Shown piece by piece: positions 7,593 to 20,531 of a stretch of 64,000 nt of DNA. The position numbers and the translations under genes are program-made. How positions within the stretch are numbered: the first letter of the stretch is position 1; each line of letters opens with the position of its first letter. The stretch lies in contig NZ_QEYD01000007.1 of the NCBI RefSeq assembly GCF_003122215.1, forward strand, positions 62,001 to 126,000. Reading direction: 5' to 3'. The notes beneath the pieces were generated by a model. That model had not been told where the DNA came from. It did no database searches and saw only the letters and a list, made by a program, of their open reading frames with translations. This DNA comes from Pararhodobacter marinus (GTDB taxonomy: Bacteria; Pseudomonadota; Alphaproteobacteria; Rhodobacterales; Rhodobacteraceae).

Positions 7593-8387
7593 TCACGATT
7601 GCCGGATCAGCCGGAACACCGCCGATGCCGCCCAGCCCGCGATCAGCGCGATGACCAGGGCCAGCAGGCCATAGAGGAACGGCTGTTCATAGGCCAGCTC
7701 GTAAAGCCAGCGCTCCAGCCCGTCCTTGCGCACGAAAATCGCCGTGCGGTACTGGCTGACCACCTGCCCGCCCTGCATCAGGTACATCCGCGTCGTATAG
7801 GCGCCCTCGGTCAGGTTCGGCGGCAGCCGTACATTGGCGCGAAACAGGATGCCTTCATCGACATGGACGAAGCGGTCGAGCGTCATGAAATGCGCCGTGC
7901 GTTCGCGGATCCTGAGCAAGGCTTCGGCAAAGAGCAGCGCTTCGGGCGAGCCGTCCCCCGCCTGCTCGGCGCGGATCGCCTGCCGGGGCGAGATGCGGTA
8001 GATCTCGTCTTCCTCGGGCGACAGGATCTCGGTCAGGGGCGCGCTGGTCGCCACCGCGTAAAAGGACGGAACCGAGGCCAGCGTCACCGAATCCACGTTC
8101 ATCCAGATGCCCGCGACGCGGTCCTTGCGCCAGACCTCGGTCCGCTGGCGCGGGCCCTCGATCACCACGACGACGTCGAAATCCTCAAGCCCGGCCGCTT
8201 CCGCCTCGGCCTCGGCGAGGACCTCGTCGGCGCTGCGGCGGATGGCGCCGAAGATCAGGATCTCGGACCCCGAGAAATTCGCCGTCAGCGACACCCGGTT
8301 CTGGCTGAGCGCGCCGATGATCTCGCTCGCGCCCAGGGGCAGCGAACCCAGAAGCAAAAGCAGCCCGGCCAGCCACGCGCGCGCCAT
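7593..8387 (-). CDS. Alph_Pro_TM (TIGR02186) membrane-anchored periplasmic protein
   Basis: A protein of about 264 residues with a cleavable-type signal (ARAWLAGLLLLLGSLPLGASE), a periplasmic beta-rich body and one C-terminal membrane helix (FLYGLLALVIALIAGWAASAVFRLI). This matches the alphaproteobacterial family TIGR02186/PF09608. Its ATG at 8387 overlaps the stop of the upstream TauE gene as TGATG; a GTG at 8390 is an alternative. This family is often encoded with TauE/SafE exporters and probably helps export of sulfite or related sulfonate products, but its biochemistry is not established. Confidence 0.8.
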   Translation of the reverse strand: MARAWLAGLLLLLGSLPLGASEIIGALSQNRVSLTANFSGSEILIFGAIRRSADEVLAEAEAEAAGLEDFDVVVVIEGPRQRTEVWRKDRVAGIWMNVDSVTLASVPSFYAVATSAPLTEILSPEEDEIYRISPRQAIRAEQAGDGSPEALLFAEALLRIRERTAHFMTLDRFVHVDEGILFRANVRLPPNLTEGAYTTRMYLMQGGQVVSQYRTAIFVRKDGLERWLYELAYEQPFLYGLLALVIALIAGWAASAVFRLIRQS

Positions 8388-9307
8388 CACAGGCCCCCCG
8401 CGATGGTGATCGAATACAGCTCGTCAGGGCGGATCAGCAGGTCCAGCGCCACCTTGATGCAGACCGCCAGCACCAGAAGCGCCAGCAGGATGCGCAATTG
8501 CTCGGCCTTCAGGCGCAGCCCGATCTGCGTGCCCAGCTGCGCGCCGATCACCCCGCCCAGGATCAGGAACGTGGCCAGCATGATATCGACGCTGTGCCCG
8601 GTCACGGCGTGCATGATCGTCGTATAGGCGGTGGTAAAGATGATCTGGAACAGGGAGGTGCCGACAACCACCTTGGTGGGCATCCCCAGCAGGTAGATCA
8701 TCGCCGGCACCATGATGAAGCCGCCGCCGACGCCCATCACCGCCGACAGGACGCCGACCGAGGCGCCGACCAGGATCGGGGGAATGACACTGATATACAG
8801 GCCCGAGACGCGGAACTTCATCTTGAAGGGCAGCGCGTGGACCCAGGTGTGCTGGTGCAGCTTGCGCCGCTTCGCACCGACCTTCTTGGTCCGGTACCAG
8901 GCCCGCACGCTTTCCTGCAGCATCAGCGCGCCGACGATGCCCAGAAACAGCACGTAGCTCAGCTGCACGGCCAGATCGACCTGGCCCAGCGCGCTGAGCC
9001 AGCGGAACAGCACGATCCCGAAAGACGAGCCGATAAGACCGCCGATCAGCAGCACGGTGCCCATCTTCAGATCGACGGTCTTGCGCCGCAGATGCGCCAG
9101 AACGCCGGAAATCGACGAGGCCACGACCTGGTTCGCGCCGGTCGCGACGGCCACGGCGGGGGGGATGCCGATGAAGAACAGAAGCGGCGTGATCAGGAAA
9201 CCGCCGCCTACCCCGAACATGCCCGACAGCATGCCCACACCCGCGCCAACCCCCAGCAGGGTAAAGAGGTTTGTCGAGACCTCGGCGATGGGCAGGTAGA
9301 TCAACAT
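8387..9307 (-). CDS. Sulfite exporter TauE/SafE family protein (TSUP)
   Basis: A 306-residue inner-membrane protein with the TSUP double repeat. The two glycine-rich repeat motifs are GMFGVGGGFLITPLLFF near residue 30 and GVGGGFIMVPAMIYL near 200. It should move small anions such as sulfite, sulfoacetate or thiosulfate across the membrane. A basic cytosolic loop (TKKVGAKRRKLHQH) separates the halves. It is translationally coupled to the downstream Alph_Pro_TM gene. No sulfur-metabolism enzymes lie alongside, so the substrate is open. Confidence 0.88.
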   Translation of the reverse strand: MLIYLPIAEVSTNLFTLLGVGAGVGMLSGMFGVGGGFLITPLLFFIGIPPAVAVATGANQVVASSISGVLAHLRRKTVDLKMGTVLLIGGLIGSSFGIVLFRWLSALGQVDLAVQLSYVLFLGIVGALMLQESVRAWYRTKKVGAKRRKLHQHTWVHALPFKMKFRVSGLYISVIPPILVGASVGVLSAVMGVGGGFIMVPAMIYLLGMPTKVVVGTSLFQIIFTTAYTTIMHAVTGHSVDIMLATFLILGGVIGAQLGTQIGLRLKAEQLRILLALLVLAVCIKVALDLLIRPDELYSITIAGGL

Positions 9308-9322
9308 GGCTTTGAATAGGAT

Positions 9323-9352
9323 AAAGCCCCTGTGCTTAACAGGGGCTTTTCC
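9323..9352 (-). terminator. Rho-independent terminator of the BMP transporter operon
   Basis: A perfect 10-bp stem (AAAGCCCCTG at 9323-9332, CAGGGGCTTT at 9340-9349) with a 7-nt loop. On the minus strand it follows the last gene of the nucleoside transporter operon and precedes the TauE gene. The U tract is short on either strand, so it could act in both directions. Confidence 0.75.
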
Positions 9353-9428
9353 ATGAAATTTATGTATCGGGGATACATTTCTGTTATAGCCCCGCCCGCC
9401 TCTTTGCGCGCGGACGGGGGCGGCGCGC

Positions 9429-10394
9429 TCAGCGCTCCTTGACGTAGGGTTCGCCGCCCGCGCGCGGCGGGATTGCCTTGCCCACGAAGCCGGCCAGAAT
9501 GATCACCGTCAGGATATAGGGCAGCGCCGTCATGACCTGGTTGGGCAGCGTGATGAAGCCCAGATCCAGGTTCGGCCAGCGGTTGGCGATGGCTTCCAGC
9601 GCGCCGAACAACAGCACCGCGAACAGCGCCTGCCACGGCCGCCACTTGGCGAAGATCAGCGCCGCCAGCGCGATATAGCCCCGACCCGCCGACATCTCGC
9701 GCACGAAGCCCGCCGCCAGCGAGGTCGACAGGTAGGCCCCGCCGATGCCGCACAGCACGCCCGCGATCAGGATCGCGTAATAGCGCAGACGGACGACCGA
9801 GATGCCCGCCGTATCGACCGCCGCCGGGTTCTCGCCCACCGCGCGCATCCGCAGACCAAAGCGCGAGCGGTAGAGCACCCACCATGTCGCCGGTACGGCC
9901 AGAAGCCCCACGAAGACGAGGATCGAGTTCCCCGACAGGATCTCGCTGTAAAGCGGGCCGATGACGGGCACATCCGCCACCGCGTCGGCAAAGGGCAGCT
10001 CCAGCGGCGGGAAACGCCCCTCGCCCATCAGCGACGGCGTGCGCCCGCCCTGCCGGAACCAGCTTTGCGCGATGACCACGCTCATCCCCGAGGCGAGGAA
10101 GTTGATCGCCACGCCCGAGATCAGCTGGTTGCCCCGGAAGGTGATCGAGGCGATGCCGTGGATCAGCGAGAACACGACCGAGGCGGCGATACCCGCCAGC
10201 AGGCCCAGCCAGGCCGAGCCGGTGACGAAGGCGATGGCGGCCGAGAAGAAGGCCGCGATCAGCAGTTTCCCCTCGAGCCCGATATCGACGATGCCCGCGC
10301 GTTCCGAAAACAGCCCGGCCAGACAGGCGAACAGCAGGGGCGTCGCCAGCCGCAGGGTGGATTCGAGGATCTGGACGATGGTTGCAAGATCCAT
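9429..10394 (-). CDS. ABC transporter permease, nucleoside-type (BMP family system)
   Basis: A 321-residue integral membrane protein with about 8-9 helices of the branched-chain/BPD_transp_2 fold. The segment LFSERAGIVDIGLEGKLLIAAF is the hallmark of the second permease in BMP-type nucleoside importers (NupQ/BmpC). It is the last gene of a four-gene operon and starts 1 bp after the stop of the first permease. Substrate by family: purine or pyrimidine nucleosides, or nucleobases. Confidence 0.9.
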   Translation of the reverse strand: MDLATIVQILESTLRLATPLLFACLAGLFSERAGIVDIGLEGKLLIAAFFSAAIAFVTGSAWLGLLAGIAASVVFSLIHGIASITFRGNQLISGVAINFLASGMSVVIAQSWFRQGGRTPSLMGEGRFPPLELPFADAVADVPVIGPLYSEILSGNSILVFVGLLAVPATWWVLYRSRFGLRMRAVGENPAAVDTAGISVVRLRYYAILIAGVLCGIGGAYLSTSLAAGFVREMSAGRGYIALAALIFAKWRPWQALFAVLLFGALEAIANRWPNLDLGFITLPNQVMTALPYILTVIILAGFVGKAIPPRAGGEPYVKER

Positions 10395-10395
10395 G

Positions 10396-11489
10396 TCAGC
10401 CCCTCCGCCGCAGGCGCAGGAAGACGGCTTCCAGCGGTTGTCGGACCATGTTGTCCAGGGCCCCCGTGAACATGATGACCAGCGCCTGGATGACGATGAT
10501 CATCTCGCGCGGAATGGTCGTTTCGATCGCCAGCTCGCCGCCGCCCTGATAGAGGAACCCGAACAACAGTGCCGGCGCGATGATCCCGATCGGGTGCGAA
10601 CGGCCCATCAGCGCCACGGCGATGCCGATGAAGCCCGCGCCCTCGACCGCGTTCAGAACCAGCCGCTGCGGGCCGCCCATGACCGAGTTGACCGCCATCG
10701 TCCCCGCCAGCGCGCCCGAGATCAGCATCGCGACCATGATGATCTTGACGCCCGAAATGCCCGCGTAATGCGCCGCCGGTTCGGATTGGCCGAAGGCCCG
10801 GATCTCGAAACCCAGCCGCGTGCGCCACATCAGCATATAGGCCAGCCCGCAGAACAGAAGCGCCACGAACAGCATGATGTTCGCCGGCCCCGAGCGCGAG
10901 AATTCGATCCCCACAAGGCCCAGGATGTCATGCAGCCGCGGCAGGCGCAGCACGTCGTCGAACCGAGCCGTGGCCGGGTCCATCGCGGTCGGCGGGCGCA
11001 GGACATGGCTGAGCATGTAGTTCATCACCGACGCGGCGATGAAGTTGAACATGATCGTGGTGATGACGATATGGCTGCCCCGCTTGGCCTGCAGGAAAGC
11101 CGGGATCGCCGCCCAGAGCGCGCCGAACGCGGCCGAGGCAAGGATCGCGGCAATCATCGCCGTCCACCAGTTGGGCCACGGGATGAACAGGCAGACCAGA
11201 GCGACGCCCAGACCGCCGATCAGCGCCTGCCCCTCGCCGCCGATATTGAACAGCCGTGCCTGAAAGGCGATCGCCACGGCCAGCCCGGTCAGCAGGAAAT
11301 TGGTCGTGTAATAAAGCGTGTAGCCCCAGCCATAGGTCGACCCCAGCGAGCCGCGCACCATGATGACCAGCGCCTCGACCGGGTCCTCGCCGATGGCCAG
11401 GATCACCAGCGCCGAGATCGCGAAGGCGATCAGCAGCGAAAACAGCGGGACGAGCAGGACGTCGGCCCATTTCGGCATCCGTGTCGAAC

Positions 11490-11493
<4 letters not shown>
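10396..11493 (-). CDS. ABC transporter permease, nucleoside-type (BMP family system)
   Basis: A 365-residue permease with about 9-10 helices. LFNIGGEGQALIGGLG is the conserved motif of the first permease (NupP/BmpB) in this transporter type. It overlaps the upstream ATPase gene by 4 bp (11490-11493) and is followed after 1 bp by the second permease, so the two are made together as a heterodimer. Confidence 0.9.
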
Positions 11494-13064
<1,571 letters not shown>

Positions 13065-13076
13065 CCTGCTTCCGCC

Positions 13077-14072
13077 TTACTCGACCGAAACAGGGCAGGT
13101 GTTGTCCGACATGTAGTCGTGCACAACCGTCTCGCCCGAGGCAATGGCGGCCGAGGCCGCGTCCAGCGCTTCCTGCATGTCGGCGGTCACCAGCTCGGCG
13201 TTGTTGTCGTCAAGCGCATAGCCCACGCCACCGGCGGCCAGATCCATGACGACGAGGCCCGTTTCCAGATCTTCACCGGCGGTGAAGGCTTCATAGACGG
13301 CGTTGTCGACGCGCTTGACCATCGAGGTCAGAACCTGGCCGGGATGCAGGTGGTTCTGGTTCGAATCGACGCCGATCGACAGGATGCCGGCATCGGCGGC
13401 GGTCTGCAGCACGCCCACGCCGGTCCCGCCGGCAGCGGCGAAGACCACGTCCGAGCCCTGGCTGATCTGCGACGAGGTGATCTCGCCGCCGCGCACCGGG
13501 TCGTTCCAGGCGGCGGGGGTGGTGCCAGTATAGTTGACGATCACGTTGGCTTCGGGGTTTGCCGCGACGACGCCCTGCGCGTAGCCGCAGGCGAAGCGGC
13601 GGATCAGCGGGATGTCCATGCCGCCGACGAAGCTGACGGTGCCGGTTTCCGAGGCCATGGCGGCCATCATGCCGACGAGGTACGAGCCTTCATGCTCGGT
13701 GAAGACGACCGACCGCACGTTGGGCAGGTCGACCACGCCGTCGATGATGACGAAGTTGGTGTCGGGATAATCGGCGGCGACGGTTTCCAGCGGCGTGGCC
13801 ATCGAGAAGCCGGTCATCACGACCGGGTTGTAGCCGGCCTCGGCGAAGCGGCGGATCGCCTGTTCGCGCTGCGCTTCCGACTGCATCTCGATATCGCGAT
13901 ACTCGCCGCCGGTCTCGTCGGCCCAGCGCTGCGCACCGCCGAAGGCGGCTTCGTTGAACGAGCGGTCGAACTTGCCGCCGAGATCGTAGATCAGCGCCGG
14001 ATCGGCCCAGGCGACACCAGCCGTCAGCGCCAGCGTGGCGGTGGCGCCAAGAAATGTGCGGGTCAGTTTCAT
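13077..14072 (-). CDS. BMP family substrate-binding protein (nucleoside ABC importer)
   Basis: A 331-residue periplasmic protein of the Bmp/Med family. A 23-residue signal peptide ends AWA, and the mature protein starts with DPALIYDLGGKFDRSFNE, the conserved region whose Asp/Phe/Asn residues contact the nucleoside in relatives such as PnrA. It leads the operon. No purine-degradation genes are nearby, so whether the ligand is a nucleoside or a nucleobase is open. Confidence 0.92.
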   Translation of the reverse strand: MKLTRTFLGATATLALTAGVAWADPALIYDLGGKFDRSFNEAAFGGAQRWADETGGEYRDIEMQSEAQREQAIRRFAEAGYNPVVMTGFSMATPLETVAADYPDTNFVIIDGVVDLPNVRSVVFTEHEGSYLVGMMAAMASETGTVSFVGGMDIPLIRRFACGYAQGVVAANPEANVIVNYTGTTPAAWNDPVRGGEITSSQISQGSDVVFAAAGGTGVGVLQTAADAGILSIGVDSNQNHLHPGQVLTSMVKRVDNAVYEAFTAGEDLETGLVVMDLAAGGVGYALDDNNAELVTADMQEALDAASAAIASGETVVHDYMSDNTCPVSVE

Positions 14073-14168
14073 GTGGTTTTTTCTCCCAGTTGGGTCGTCA
14101 TGCCGCGGTCGCGGTCCCTCTATCGGCCGATCCGCCGGATCGAAGCGGATCCGACCGCACAGGGGTCA

Positions 14169-14198
14169 AGTTAGGTCCACGTCCTTGCAGCCCGTCAA
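14169..14198 (-). promoter_or_regulatory. Putative sigma-70 promoter of the BMP transporter operon
   Basis: On the minus strand TTGACG (14198-14193) and CTAACT (14174-14169) are separated by 18 bp. The predicted start near 14160 leaves a leader of about 90 nt before the binding-protein ATG at 14072. The match is good at -35 and moderate at -10, which is usual for this GC-rich group. Confidence 0.5.
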
Positions 14199-14255
14199 GC
14201 GATTTTTACCAAACGGACAAATCAGGGAATCGTCTGGTAACCGGCAGGTTAAATC

Positions 14256-14675
14256 TCAGGCGAAGGACTTGCAAAGGATCAATGCCGCGACGCTGGCACC
14301 GGTTGGCGCGACGTAATAGCCGGGCCTGCGTCCCTGTGCCGTCCAGCCGCAGGCGGCATAGAGCGCGCGGGCGGCGGCATTGTCCTCGGCCACTTCCAGA
14401 AACGCGCGTTCTGCCCCCCGGGCGCGGGCTTCGGCATCGAAGGCGTCGAGCCGCGCGCGGGCCAGCCCCTGCCGCCGGCAAGCGGGATCGGTGGCCAGCG
14501 TGAGCAACTCGGCCTCGCCCGCGACGACGCGGCCCAGTGCGAAGCTGCGGTGATCGGCATCGGCGGTCAGGAAGACATGCGGGCTGTCCAGAAGCGCAGC
14601 GAAACTCCCGGCGCGCCACGGGGCGGGCGTGGTGAAGGCGCGGGCATGGAGGGCGGCAAGCTGATCGGGTGTCAT
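14256..14675 (-). CDS. rimI: GNAT acetyltransferase, RimI-like
   Basis: A 139-residue GNAT protein with the acetyl-CoA motif RRQGLARARLDAF and the following FLEVAEDNAAARALYAACGW, which fits RimI (ribosomal protein S18 N-terminal acetyltransferase). It lies 140 bp downstream of tsaB in the same direction, the usual tsaB-rimI order. The function of RimI in alphaproteobacteria is mostly inferred by homology. The gap to tsaB is longer than expected for an operon and shows no gene. Confidence 0.82.
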   Translation of the reverse strand: MTPDQLAALHARAFTTPAPWRAGSFAALLDSPHVFLTADADHRSFALGRVVAGEAELLTLATDPACRRQGLARARLDAFDAEARARGAERAFLEVAEDNAAARALYAACGWTAQGRRPGYYVAPTGASVAALILCKSFA

Positions 14676-14815
14676 GCGGCGGGCTTAGCCGCTTGCGGGC
14701 GCGGCGGCCAGAGGGGACGGGTGAGGGGTTTCGCCCTCGCCCGGCACGCCTCCGGCGCGCAGGTCTCGCGCGACCGGCCGCGGCGCTGCGCGCCGCGCGG
14801 GATCCATGAGCAGGC

Positions 14816-15415
14816 TCAGTCCAGAAGGGCGGGCGGGCGTTCGGAAGGCGGCGCGGCATCGGGCGCGCGCAGATAGGCGGGCGCGGGCCGGGGCTGCGGG
14901 GTATCCATCCGCATGGCCGCGATCCGGGCAATCGCCACGGCCAGTGGATGCGCGGGGGGCGTCCCACCCTCGCCGATATGGAAAGCGGGCGGGCTGTCCG
15001 ATTGCACGGGCGTGGCCGCGGGCGTCTCACGGATCCAGACGGCGCCGCGCATCGCCGGCAGGACGACCGGCAGATCCGGCCCGTCGAGCGCCAGCGCGCT
15101 GAAGCGGTCGACGCCGATGGCCGGGATGCCCAGCCCCAGCGCCAGGCCGCGCGCGGTGGAAGTGGTGATGCGGATGCCGGTAAAATTCCCCGGCCCGGTG
15201 CCCGCGCCCAGCGCGTCGAGATCCTCCCAGCCGAGACCCGCCTCGGCCAGGAGCTCCTCGAGAAAGCCGACCAGAGCCTCGCCCTGCCCTTTGGGCAACG
15301 GCTGTTCCGCCTGCGCGCGCACCTGCCCGCCCTGCAGCACCGCGCCGCTCAGCCAGGGCCCCGACGTGTCGAAGGCGAGTATGGTGTCCCCCGCCCGTCC
15401 GCTGTCAGACGGCAA
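14816..15415 (-). CDS. tsaB: tRNA threonylcarbamoyladenosine biosynthesis protein TsaB (TTG start)
   Basis: A 199-residue ASKHA-fold protein: ILAFDTSGPWLSGAV at the N-terminus and the family motif GAGTGPGNFTGIRI near residue 90. TsaB pairs with TsaD and TsaE to make t6A37 in ANN-decoding tRNAs. No ATG exists before the conserved N-terminus. TTG at 15415 is the best start, with GAGG nine bases upstream inside the nfuA-like gene, which it overlaps by 11 bp. Coupling to the Fe-S gene is therefore likely. Confidence 0.88.
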   Translation of the reverse strand: MPSDSGRAGDTILAFDTSGPWLSGAVLQGGQVRAQAEQPLPKGQGEALVGFLEELLAEAGLGWEDLDALGAGTGPGNFTGIRITTSTARGLALGLGIPAIGVDRFSALALDGPDLPVVLPAMRGAVWIRETPAATPVQSDSPPAFHIGEGGTPPAHPLAVAIARIAAMRMDTPQPRPAPAYLRAPDAAPPSERPPALLD

Positions 15416-15962
15416 CCGGGCGAACCTCGGTCACTTCGGGGATGTAGTGGCGCAGCAGGTTCTCGATGCCCATTTTCAGCGTCATCGTCGATGACGGGCA
15501 GCCCGCGCAGGCGCCTTTCATGTGCAGATAGACCACGCCGCGATCAAAGCCGTGGAACGTGATGTCGCCGCCATCCTGCGCCACGGCGGGACGCACGCGG
15601 GTATCCAGCAATTCCTTGATCTGGTCCACGACTTCGCCATCGGGGCCGTCCTGGGTGACATGGGCGGCTTCGGTTTCGCCCTCGATCGCGGGGCGGCCCG
15701 ACTGGAAATGTTCAAGGATCGCCCCCAGAACCGAGGGCTTCACATGCGACCAGTCGGCGCTGGCATCCTTGGTCACGGTGACGAAATCGGCGCCCAGAAA
15801 CACGGCCGTGACACCCGGCGCGGCGAAGACCGCCTGCGCAAGCGGCGAGGAGGCCGCGCTGTCGCGGTCGGGGAAATCGGCCGTGCCCTGACCCAGAACG
15901 TCTTGTCCGGGCAGGAATTTCAGCGTGGCAGGGTTCGGGGTGGATTCGGTCTGGATGAACAT
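15405..15962 (-). CDS. NifU family Fe-S scaffold/carrier protein (Nfu type)
   Basis: A 185-residue protein. The N-terminal Nfu_N domain begins MFIQTESTPNPATLKFLPG and the C-terminal NifU domain holds the cluster-binding C-x2-C (GACAGCPSS, about residue 155). It receives a [4Fe-4S] cluster and passes it to client enzymes. GGAGG lies 8 nt before the ATG at 15962, which excludes the longer open frame. It is the first gene of an nfuA-tsaB pair with overlapping ends. Confidence 0.92.
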   Translation of the reverse strand: MFIQTESTPNPATLKFLPGQDVLGQGTADFPDRDSAASSPLAQAVFAAPGVTAVFLGADFVTVTKDASADWSHVKPSVLGAILEHFQSGRPAIEGETEAAHVTQDGPDGEVVDQIKELLDTRVRPAVAQDGGDITFHGFDRGVVYLHMKGACAGCPSSTMTLKMGIENLLRHYIPEVTEVRPVAV

Positions 15963-15984
15963 GGCGGGCCTCCGTTTCACCGGG

Positions 15985-16013
15985 GATATGCGTATGACCG
16001 CCCTGCAAGTCAA
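15985..16013 (-). promoter_or_regulatory. Putative promoter of the nfu-tsaB transcript
   Basis: On the minus strand TTGACT (16013-16008) and CATATC (15990-15985) are 17 bp apart, upstream of the Shine-Dalgarno of the Nfu gene. The -35 is strong and the -10 is weak. Confidence 0.4.
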
Positions 16014-16108
16014 GGAAGAGCCGTTCGGCCACGCCGGATGTCGGCACGGGCCTGCGGTCGGCCGAGCCCGCCCCTGCGCAGGTCTGTGCCCCGTCGTCGT
16101 TCCAGGCC

Positions 16109-16396
16109 CTAATACAGCCCCCGCCCGCCCAGGATCATCGTGATCTGGCAATCCGTCAGCGGGTCTTCGAACATCACCCCGCAGGTATCGTCGAAATGCC
16201 AGCGGACTTCCGCGCTCAGGCTCAGGCCCGCGGCGTGGATGGCCACCCAGTCGCTGATCCGCAGCATCCGGTCGGGCACGCCCAGAAGCCGCGCCCCGCC
16301 GGACGAGACGTTGCCCAGCGTGGCGTCGAAGGCGCCCATGGGCGCCCGAACCTGGACGAAGGCCCGCGTCGACAGCCGCAACGCGCGATTCGGCAT
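16109..16396 (-). CDS. PilZ domain protein
   Basis: A 95-residue protein that is nearly all PilZ-like barrel. NRALRLSTRAFVQVRAP stands at the N-terminus, NVSSGGARLLG is the D/NxSxxG c-di-GMP motif, and a VRWHFDDTCGVMFEDP strand pair follows. The usual RxxxR is only loosely present (R4, R7, R11), so c-di-GMP binding is possible but not certain. It diverges from clpB over about 170 bp that contain the clpB heat-shock promoter. Confidence 0.75.
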   Translation of the reverse strand: MPNRALRLSTRAFVQVRAPMGAFDATLGNVSSGGARLLGVPDRMLRISDWVAIHAAGLSLSAEVRWHFDDTCGVMFEDPLTDCQITMILGGRGLY

Positions 16397-16462
16397 CTTC
16401 GTTCTCCCGATGGCTTTTTCTTCACTGTCCGCCCAAGAGGTTGCCGTGCCGTTAACAGCGCT

Positions 16463-16490
16463 CTTGATTGGCCCGAAGCGATCCCCATCT
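16463..16490 (+). promoter_or_regulatory. Sigma-32 (RpoH) heat-shock promoter of clpB
   Basis: CTTGATT (16463-16469) and CCCCATCT (16483-16490) are separated by 13 bp. This is very close to the established RpoH consensus CTTGAAA-N12/13-CCCCAT. The predicted start near 16497 gives a leader of about 70 nt to the clpB ATG. Confidence 0.85.
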
Positions 16491-16567
16491 AGGACCTGAG
16501 GCCCGCAAGAGGGACGCGCCGCGACGGGCGTTCCGCGACAGCCGGGCGCTTTGACATGGAGACTGCG

Positions 16568-19183
<2,616 letters not shown>

Positions 19184-19196
19184 CCGCCAAGGCCTG

Positions 19197-19228
19197 AAAG
19201 GGCGCCTCGATGCCGGCGCCCTTTCCCG
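19197..19228 (+). terminator. Rho-independent terminator after clpB
   Basis: A perfect 10-bp stem (AAAGGGCGCC at 19197-19206, GGCGCCCTTT at 19215-19224) with an 8-nt loop. It sits between clpB and the stop of the convergent pentapeptide-repeat gene and could serve both. Confidence 0.8.
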
Positions 19229-19245
19229 TTTCTCAGGGCGATTTC

Positions 19246-20373
19246 TCAGGGCAGCGCGCCCAGATAGATCACCGAGGTCGCGGCCAGATAAAGGTTCGCC
19301 GAGAAGATCACCACGACGACGAAACCCAGAAGGGCGGTCAGGCGGTCCAGCACCGCGAGCATCGCGAAGGCCTCGCGCGGTGGCGTCACCCCGTCATAGC
19401 GCTGCAGATCCAGAAGCGGGGCCAGCCGCGTCGTCACGACGTACCGCGCCCCCTGATGCAGCGCGATCAGAAGCGCGATGAGCAGGGAATAATCGCCCGG
19501 CATGAACCCCTCGAAAGCCAGCCGCCAGACGGGGACGCCCCGCACTCCCTCTCGCACTCCCGCGGGCAGTCCCTCGGGCACGCCAGCCCCGCCAAGCGCT
19601 GCCGCGTCCAGCGCCCAGCTCTGCCCTTGCGCCAGGGTGGCCAGCAGGAAAATCTTCAGGATCAGCACCGCGCCATAGCCCAGCGACAGGATCATGCCCA
19701 GTACCTGCGCCATGCCGCGATAGCGTCGGCTCAGCCTGACCCAGTCGCTGCCGGTGCGCGACAGGTCCGTCCCTGCGACCGCGTTGGCGTCCAGCTGAAC
19801 CGTCCAGCCCTGCACATAGGCCAGCCCCTGAAACGACGCGCGGGTGACAATACAGCCTTCTTCAAAAGTCACATTTCTGAACTCGGCACGGGCGAAATTC
19901 GTATTCCGGCAGGTGCAGCCCGGCGCAAAAGTGACATTGTGTAGCCGCGCCCCGGCGAAGTTCGCGGCCTCCAGCGACGACGCTGCCGAGAAACGCACGT
20001 TGCGCAGACTGGCTCCCCGGAAACTCATCCCGGCCAGATCGAGACTGACCTCGGCCCCGTCGAAATCGAGACTGGCATCGTCGAAACGACATTGCCCCCG
20101 GGCAAGCGCGCGCTCCAGCGGTTCGGGGCTTGCCGGCGGCGCATGCTTCGCCGGCCGCTCAAGCGACAGATCCTGCCGCGCCGCGATCTCCGCGCGCCGG
20201 GCCTGTTCCTTGGCGCGCCTTTCCTCCTCTGCGCGGCGCTGCTTCAGATCCTGCTCGATCTTCTGATCGGCCAGCCGGCGCTCACGGGCCAGCATGTCGG
20301 GCATCAGCGTCCCGCGCGCCTCGGCTTCGGTTTCCCACATATGCGGCTTCGAGAGCGGCCTGAAGAGTTTCAT
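19246..20373 (-). CDS. Pentapeptide-repeat membrane protein
   Basis: A 375-residue protein of three parts. Residues about 20-75 form a charged coiled coil (RERRLADQKIEQDLKQRRAEEE). About 85-185 is an A(D/N)LxF-type pentapeptide solenoid (FDDASLDFDGAEVSLDLAG, FRGASLRNVRFSAAS, ANFAGARL). The C-terminal 180 residues contain about four membrane helices. ATG at 20373 (MKLFRPLSKPHMWE) is a more natural start than the upstream codon. Single-gene context gives no function. The soluble repeat domain is tethered to the membrane and could act as a protein-binding platform (inference). Confidence 0.7.
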   Translation of the reverse strand: MKLFRPLSKPHMWETEAEARGTLMPDMLARERRLADQKIEQDLKQRRAEEERRAKEQARRAEIAARQDLSLERPAKHAPPASPEPLERALARGQCRFDDASLDFDGAEVSLDLAGMSFRGASLRNVRFSAASSLEAANFAGARLHNVTFAPGCTCRNTNFARAEFRNVTFEEGCIVTRASFQGLAYVQGWTVQLDANAVAGTDLSRTGSDWVRLSRRYRGMAQVLGMILSLGYGAVLILKIFLLATLAQGQSWALDAAALGGAGVPEGLPAGVREGVRGVPVWRLAFEGFMPGDYSLLIALLIALHQGARYVVTTRLAPLLDLQRYDGVTPPREAFAMLAVLDRLTALLGFVVVVIFSANLYLAATSVIYLGALP

Positions 20374-20531
20374 CTGCCTTCGCTTCCCTTGCCTGCAGCC
20401 CCGCCCTGTCGAACCTGACGCCACGGAAGGACGATGCCCGGGCGATGCCCCGATGCAAAGCCGGGTGTCGCCTGCCCCCTTGCATGTTAGACGAACTTTC
20501 AGTGACGTGTATAAGTATCAGGAGTTGTGGC

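Noticed and set aside
20488-20515. Possible promoter TAGACG-N16-TATAAG before lysR
   Set aside because: The predicted transcript start near 20522 falls on the Shine-Dalgarno itself (20520-20524), so this promoter could not give a normally translated mRNA.
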